Shown here: positions 58,411 through 64,000 of the stretch, piece after piece
Layout: every line of letters begins with the position of its first letter
Numbering within the stretch: position 1 is the first letter of the stretch
Assembly (NCBI RefSeq): GCF_018812025.1
Contig: NC_063061.1
Coordinates: 9,191,589 to 9,255,588 of the forward strand
Source of the DNA: Megalobrama amblycephala
Taxonomy: Eukaryota > Chordata > Actinopteri > Cypriniformes > Xenocyprididae
Reading direction: 5' to 3'
DNA: 64,000 bases
The notes under the pieces: generated by a model
Databases searched by the model: none
Seen by the model: the letters and a program-made list of their open reading frames with translations, nothing else
Told to the model about the DNA's origin: nothing
Program-made: the position numbers and the translations under genes

Positions 58411-58505
58411 AGGAATAGTTTGAGTGAAAATGAAAAATCTGTCATTTACTCACCCTCACGTCATTCCAAACCTGTATGACGTTCTTCTGTGGAATACATT
58501 CAGAG
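58411..58505. mobile_element. Fragment of a TTAA-type cyprinid MITE
   Basis: AAGGAATAGTTTGAGTGAAA, then TCATTTACTCACCCTCACGT, then CATTCCAAACCTGTATGACG. No inverted right end. Confidence 0.6.
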
Positions 58506-58524
58506 AAAATTTGAAAAATGTGCT

Positions 58525-59390
58525 GGTATAGAGTACCTCAGGGATGATGTGTTTTTGTAGGCAAAACCCGGAAGCGAGTTAGCATTTTAGGACTTCCGGT
58601 TCCATCACCCTGAAGTCTATCCCTGTGTCTCAATCAGCTCCCTAGCTCCCTAGGTCGTGAATCAGTATATAATGAAAGTGAATGTGGCTGATACCCTGAT
58701 CAGTGCCCTGACTGAACTAGGGAGCTGATTGAGACACGCTATGGTTTTTTTTGAATGGGTTTTTGCTAAATCGCCTGAAATAAGGTCTGTGGTTAACAAA
58801 GCCTCTAAATATTTTCACGTTTTGATCTATGACATAAAACACACCAATTATAACCAGCTTGTGATTTTTTTTAAACCTTTATTGTGTCTTAAAAACGGCG
58901 GTTGCTAACAAGTTGCTAAAATAGACTACTTCCTTTGGCGAGGACTTTAGACGTCATCATGACAAACAGGACATTTGGACAGCGTTTCTCATGAAAAAGT
59001 GGATAAGTATTCATACACAGCACAGATCATAATCAGCGAGCATGTTTTTAAATAATGTTGTTTTTTAAATACAGTTTGAGGAAGCTTGGTGGTGGTGACG
59101 TTGATCCGTGACCATGGTGTGCTGTCCGTTTATAGCCTACTCTTAGCTTTTTATATCTGACCACTTTATTTAGGCTTCAAAATGTACAAATGTTGTGTTA
59201 ACTTGTAAAGACTATCTTGACAGACAAAACGTGTAAGTGTCTTAACCTTTTGTTAAACACAGAGCTTATTTTTTGCGATTTTTGAAAAGTCTATGGGAAA
59301 AATACATAAGCTTTCGATTAAGGGAACCCGTGCAGTGCTAACTTCTGGGTTGGCCTACAAAAACACATCATCTCTGAGGTACTCTATACC
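58525..59390. mobile_element. DNA element with 38-bp-plus TIRs (GGTATAGAGTACC)
   Basis: The left end GGTATAGAGTACCTCAGGGA pairs with the right end TCTGAGGTACTCTATACC, and pairing continues through GATGATGTGTTTTTGTAGGC / GCCTACAAAAACACATCATC. Interior blocks recur at 4,975-5,240. A smaller inverted unit lies at 58,623-58,738. Confidence 0.8.
58623..58738. mobile_element. 116-bp inverted-end unit nested in the 58,525 element
   Basis: TGTGTCTCAATCAGCTCCCT at left and AGGGAGCTGATTGAGACACG at right are near-perfect inverses. Confidence 0.75.
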
Positions 59391-59725
59391 ATTTAACCCC
59401 GTTCCTTTTCAACCCTGACCACTTTTATGATAGCTATTTGATACTTTTGCGTCCTTTTTGAAGCTGTTGCAATGACAAAAAAAAAATTACTTCAACACCC
59501 CCTTAAAAAGTTAAACTTTTAGGCTGGTCTGCCTCAGCGGTCTAACAGCACTCGTCAACATCAAAATGATGGCCAATCAGATCAAAGAAGGCGGGGCTTA
59601 CTATTCACTGAAGTGTGAATTCCAACATGACGCTTTTAGTGTGTGTGCATGTTAAGATATAAGTAGCTAAACTTTTAATATTTGATGGATTTGTTTAATG
59701 ACCCACAGTAATGCTGCATTCACAC

Positions 59726-59834
59726 CCCAGACAGCAACATAGTGTGGCCCAGATCTGGTCCACATCTGATACATGTGGATTACATACAGACCAGATGTGG
59801 GCCGGAACTGGGCCGACACTATATTGCTGTCAGG
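59726..59834. mobile_element. About 110-bp palindromic repeat
   Basis: ACAGCAACATAGTGTGGCCC ... CCACATCTG is mirrored by CCAGATGTGGGCC ... GGCCGACACTATATTGCTGT with a few mismatches. Confidence 0.75.
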
Positions 59835-59879
59835 GACATAACTTAAATTATGACATTCATAACAATGTGACAAGACGAG

Positions 59880-59922
59880 AGTTTTTTTTTTTTTTTTCAT
59901 TTATTTATTTATTTATTTTTTA
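59880..59922. repeat. Poly(T)/(ATTT)n low-complexity tract
   Basis: About 17 T followed by six ATTT units. Confidence 0.9.
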
Positions 59923-60229
59923 CATTTTTGGGATTAGACATACAAACAAGATCAAGTCTATATATATATGTGCATATTTTAAAATAAAATATTATTTGCA
60001 AAGAGGGTTAGGGTTTAAATCTGACTACTTCACCACTATAAAAAAAACTTCTTTCACTGTTCTTATTTTTTCTTTATTCCCTTAAATCCCATTTAATCCT
60101 TTAATTATTTAATTAACTTCTAATTTACTGTTCAAGACATGGTCAAGGCCTTGGTTCCACAGATGAAAGTCATGCAGGTTTGGAACAGGTGAACAAATGA
60201 CAACAATTTTCATTTTTAGGAGCTATTCT

Positions 60230-60512
60230 ATACTATATTATCTATTCAGGGTTATTATCATTAAGTAAAACCTTAAAAAAAAAAACATGTTTGTTACTTC
60301 GTTTAGTTTATCTTGAAGTACTAAAATAACTAATAAATAAAAACTAATGGATAAAAATGGATAAAATGAGAAAAACATGATCAAAGACATTTTTTAATCA
60401 AAATAACTAAAACTTTAAAATCATAGTGAAACAGAAAATATAAAAATAATATGTCATTTAAAATATTAACGAAAATTATAATAGTATATCAATGATACTA
60501 AAACAACACTGG
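60230..60512. repeat. A-rich dispersed repeat directly upstream of exon 8
   Basis: AAAATAACTAA- and AAATGGATAAAATGAG-type words. Its right end AATGATACTAAAACAACACT is found inverted near 19,725 as AGTGTTATTTTAGTATCATT. Confidence 0.5.
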
Positions 60513-60586
60513 AACCATTTTATCATATGTACTGTATAATGCCACACATTTACTGTTGCAATCTGTTATTATCCTATCTGTTTCAG

Positions 60587-60628
60587 GAAAGGCATGCCGA
60601 TAACCTCATTCAGAACCAGCACTACCAG
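60587..60628 (+). CDS. trpc5: trpc5 coding exon 8 (residues 701-714)
   Basis: A 42-nt exon after CTGTTTCAG encodes ERHADNLIQNQHYQ and ends before GTAATGCC, phase 0. It matches the TRPC5 segment that follows the variable linker and leads into the conserved rib helix, whose next exon (expected to start with EVIRNLVKRY) is not in the remaining 3.4 kb. The match is short but exact in context, with good splice sites and the correct phase and order. The open frame continuing past 60,628 is intronic. Confidence 0.92.
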
Positions 60629-61672
60629 GTAATGCCATTTTTTCTGTATCCATCACATTTTGGCATCCATGTTACAAATCCGTTTCCCAGCATGCTGTTA
60701 GATTCAAACCTTGCTCTTAATATGTTAACAATTGCCAGCAGTTTATTTAAATGAGAAAACAAATGTTAGCCTATGGGAATCATGCATATCAATGACTTAT
60801 TAGAGCTTTGCAAGGCATATAATTTGCATATTTTCCATAAATTATAGTTCTAGGCTCTTACAAAGAAACAAATCATGAACTTTTAAAATGTTTAAAATAA
60901 AAAGTGCATGATTATGCTGAAAATATATCTTGACAGTATATAGAAATGATGTTAATTACAATTTGTGAATATTTAGTACTTGCTCTAATTGCATAACATC
61001 CTGTCCTGCTGCTTAGTTTATAACCACTGGATCCCTGCTGATTTCTAATGTATTAATACATAGCCAGCCAGACTCCAGCAACCTCTGGTGCAGGTCGCGA
61101 CACTGTAATGAACATCCCTTATGAAAGAACACTGCTGTCACTGAACAAGTCATAGTAAAAATGACTTGTAAAAAAGTGTGTGTCAAGTTCCAAAATGGAC
61201 AAAAAGAACCATAAAAATATCACGAGTGCCATTATAAGTGAATAACGACTTTTCAAATCTTTTGTATAAATTCACAAGACCAGGAGTGTAGTGGAAGTCT
61301 TATGGGCTACTTTTGTGATACTTTTTTTTAGGTGTTCAAGCACGTAGTGCTGAAACACTATTGTTAATTGTTAGGATTTTCAAAGATCAGCATTCTGCCT
61401 TGAAGTGATCGGGCAGACCAAACTGTAAGTCGTGCAGACTTAAATCTCTTTGTGGGATGGTAGTGCCCACCCTGTCTACAACGTCACAGAGGCTTGCCCC
61501 AATCGGCCTGATGGTGGCGCTACAGTGATCAAAAGTACGAAATCATTCATAACTCTTAAACTGTTTGCTCAAGACCAGGGGTGTCCAAACTCGGTCCTGG
61601 AGGGCCACTGTCCTGCAGAGTTTAGCTCCAATTTGCCTCAATACACCTGCCTGGAAGTTTTTAGTATGCCTA

Positions 61673-62487
61673 GCCCGAGATACACTGCACGATTTTAGCA
61701 ATCGTATAAGATCATTTACAAATCACGTGCGACATGGATCTATTAAACTTGGGTACATGCATGTAGACTGTACGTTGATGACACTTATACTCGTAGGCTA
61801 CGATGCAAGTTTCTATAGAAGAATAAAACGTCATCTGCTAGTGGTAAACTACGGATCCCCGCACATGACATGCAAGAAAAAAAGTTAAATTGTGCACACG
61901 ATTTACTAATTCTTTCCCTCGATTTACTAAATCGTGCACACGATTTACTATTTCGTTCCCTTGATTTATAAATCATGTGCATGATTTATAAATTGAGGGA
62001 ACGAAATAGTAAATCGTGTTTACATTTTAATAAATCGAGGGAACAAATTAGCAGGGTTGCCAAGTTTTCACAACAAAACCCGCCCAATTGCTCCTTAAAA
62101 CTAGCCCAAAACTAGCCCAAATCGCATTTCAAGGGGGGTCTGCGTATTTGGCCGGGGCTCCCCTGGTTAAATTCGCATTCCAGGGGCTAAATGTCACGTT
62201 ATTTGGGGTCGATTCAACCCGTGGACATGAAAAACAACCCGCGGCAAAAGTGTAAAAGTAGCCCAATTCCGTGGGAAAACCGCGGACTTGGCAACACTGT
62301 GAATTAGTAAATCGTGCGCATGATTTAGCCTACTATTTTTTTTTCCCCTGCATGTCATGTCCAGAGATCCATAATAAACAAAAAGACCAAGTTGAATCAC
62401 ACTTTGGCAGTTGTAGTGTTTATGTGTGCTGAAAAAAAAGGAAGGCAATCTTTCGTCTGGGACAGCCAAAAATCGTGTATCTTAGGC
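61673..62487. mobile_element. Nested DNA element with GCCCGAGATACAC / GTATCTTAGGC ends
   Basis: The left end GCCCGAGATACACTGCACGA and, inverted, the right end GCCTAAGATACACGATTTTT are similar. The interior holds several TAAATCGTGCACACGATTTA-type palindromes with CGAGGGAACGAAATAGTAAA spacers. It is split by the hAT MITE at 62,052. Superfamily uncertain. Confidence 0.7.
62052..62299. mobile_element. hAT MITE (CAGGGTTGCCAAGTTTTCAC ends), innermost layer
   Basis: The left end CAGGGTTGCCAAGTTTTCAC and, inverted, the right end CAGTGTTGCCAAGTCCGCGG. Flanks CAAATTAG and TGAATTAG match at 6 of 8 positions. Confidence 0.85.
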
Positions 62488-63110
62488 TTAAAGGATTAGT
62501 TCACTTTAAAAAAAAAAAAAAAAAAAAAATCCTGATAATTTACTCACCCCCATGTCATCCAAGATGTTCATGTCTTTCTTTCTTCAGTCGAAAAGAAATA
62601 AAGGTTTTTGATGAAAACATTCCAGGATTATTCTCCTTATAGCGGACTTCAATGGAGCCCAAACGGTTGAAGGTCAAAATTACAGTTTCAGTGCAGCTTC
62701 AAAGAGCTTTAAACGATACCAGACGAGGAATAAGGGTCTTATCTAGGGAAACGATCGGTCATTTTCGATGTAAATGTATATGCTTTATATAAACAAATGA
62801 TCACCTTGCGCCAAAACCGCACTTCCGTATTCTTCAAAAAGCTTATGCTGTATGTCTTACGCCTTCCCTATTCTATTTACGGAAAAAAAAGGAACTGGCG
62901 CTGCGTTCGTTCCGTAAGTAGAATTTTGACCTTCAATCGTTTGGAGGCCATTGAAGTCCATTATATGGAGAATAGTCCAGGAATGTTTTCATCAAAAACC
63001 TTAATTTCTTTTCGACTGAAGAAAGAAAGACATGAACATCTTGGATGACATGGGGGTGAGTAAATTATCGGGATTTTTTTTTTTTTTTTTTAAGTGAACT
63101 AATCCTTTAA
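62488..63110. mobile_element. TTAA-flanked cyprinid MITE with long perfect arms
   Basis: TTAA at both edges. The left end AAAGGATTAGTTCACTT and the right end AAGTGAACTAATCCTTT are exact inverses. Arms continue with ACTCACCCCCATGTCATCCA / TGGATGACATGGGGGTGAGT. The long + strand ORF inside is a product of the foldback sequence. Confidence 0.9.
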
Positions 63111-63211
63111 GACCTTGATTAGCTGGTTCAGGTGTGTTTAATTGGGGTTGGAGCTAAACTTTGCAGGACAGTGGCCCTCCAGGAGCAGGATTAGACACCC
63201 CTGCTCAAGAA

Positions 63212-64000
63212 GAACAAAATGCACATCTTGGATTTGATCTGGTGTTTTTAAAACTTGACAACTAAATTATTGTATATTACGTGATTTTTCACACATGCAC
63301 ACCGTATTCATACCATATGATAGAACTCCTCATTCTGAACAACTTTGCCTGTAGGACCACTGCTGTCAGTTGAATCATTCGTTAAAAATATTGGAGATTA
63401 TTTGAAAAACCTACTTTCGCGAACTAGTCCTAGGTTTTTCACTCAACCTCGATAAAACCACTGCAGCACAATTCTGGACTCTCTAGGTCAATAATTATCC
63501 CAAAAAAAATGTTGAACTTTGGCATTTGGGTGGCTATAACAGGGTCATTTACAAAAGGGGGCATGGTCAAGTGTACCCAAAAGCATATCATTCCTAAACG
63601 AAAACTCGCAAACATTAGGTGAAATTAGCAACATTAGGTGAGCACATGTCAAATATTATTCTAAAGAAGCATGCAGCATTTTACGGAGATCAGACCATAG
63701 GTAGCGCTTTAAATGTTGAAAACCATATATTTCCTTAGTAAATTGCCTGTATTGGCTGTATATGGTCTTTTCCATCTCTGATTTAGGTGGTTACAGACGT
63801 GCTAAATAAAACATAATACCTTTTTACAAACGTGTTTAAAGGCCTTAAAGCGCTTGAACCCTGATAACTGATATATTTTAAACCCTATATTGATATATTT
63901 TTGCTATTTTTCAAGTTTTACAGAGCTGTGTGATGATTATTCAAAATCTTTCTTTCTGTGGAAAAATAATAGCATACGGACTTGGAACAACATGAGGAAG
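63212..64000. other. trpc5 intron 8, no recognised feature
   Basis: AT-rich. I find no match to the expected next trpc5 exon. The final 30 bp (CTTGGAACAACATGAGGAAG) resemble the right half of a TTAA-type MITE cut by the window edge. Confidence 0.5.

Larger units (their letters stand above)
61576..63203. mobile_element. hAT element with 8-bp TSD, hosting three other elements
   Basis: CTCAAGAC (61,568-61,575) and CTCAAGAA (63,204-63,211) are the target duplication with one change. The left end CAGGGGTGTCCAAACTCGGT and, inverted from the right, CAGGGGTGTCTAATCCTGCT are the TIRs. Its own DNA is only 61,576-61,672 and 63,111-63,203. The rest is inserted. Confidence 0.9.

Noticed and set aside
60629..64000. 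Next trpc5 exon (expected EVIRNLVKRY start) within the window
   Set aside because: No matching frame or acceptor was found. The open frames here belong to the nested transposons.

Overview
The window is nuclear DNA of a ray-finned fish. The repeat families and the one host gene both point to a cyprinid (carp, zebrafish or goldfish group). It is AT-rich, full of (TA)n and other microsatellites, and packed with short DNA transposons typical of cyprinid genomes. Species and chromosome cannot be read from the sequence. I see no bacterial genes, no CRISPR array, and no tRNA or rRNA gene; the only 5S rRNA-like sequence is the head of a SINE.

The one host gene I can support is trpc5 on the + strand. 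It encodes a receptor-operated Ca2+-permeable cation channel. Eight coding exons lie between 35,667 and 60,628 and join in frame with GT-AG introns. They give residues 1-714, and the C-terminal exons lie beyond the window. The numbering matches mammalian TRPC5 without a gap at the landmark residues I checked: the zinc-site His/Cys, the intracellular Ca2+ site, the outer-pore disulphide, the LFW pore motif and the TRP box. The clearest divergence is a Cys/His-rich stretch just after the TRP helix, where mammals have a run of arginines.

Region by region: 1-5,280 holds decayed MITEs, an L2-type LINE scrap and a perfect 86-bp palindrome. 5,281-7,684 is a complete non-autonomous LTR retroelement on the minus strand with 5-bp target duplications, a gag-like ORF and in-frame minisatellites. 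7,938-9,790 is a second, related but decayed LTR element on the plus strand, split by a hAT MITE. 10,783-11,350 is a TIR element carrying the start of a RecQ-like helicase gene. 13,521-15,970 is a hAT element with two nested insertions. 17,600-21,100 is MITEs. 22,172-26,560 is a nest: a 5S-derived SINE inside a Ty3/gypsy element inside an older repeat. 26,600-35,600 is MITEs, a 938-bp foldback element and a 40-bp-arm hairpin.

From 35.6 kb on, the trpc5 introns are built largely of transposons. They include a Tc1 element, a 1.36-kb tandemly structured palindrome inside another MITE, a hAT remnant that keeps a sense-oriented spliceable exon 112 bp before trpc5 exon 5, two piggyBac-like copies in opposite orientations, and a four-element nest at 61.6-63.2 kb. 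Because many insertions keep exact target-site duplications, the order in which the nests formed can be worked out. Superfamily names for MITEs rest on duplication length and terminal repeats, not on database searches.
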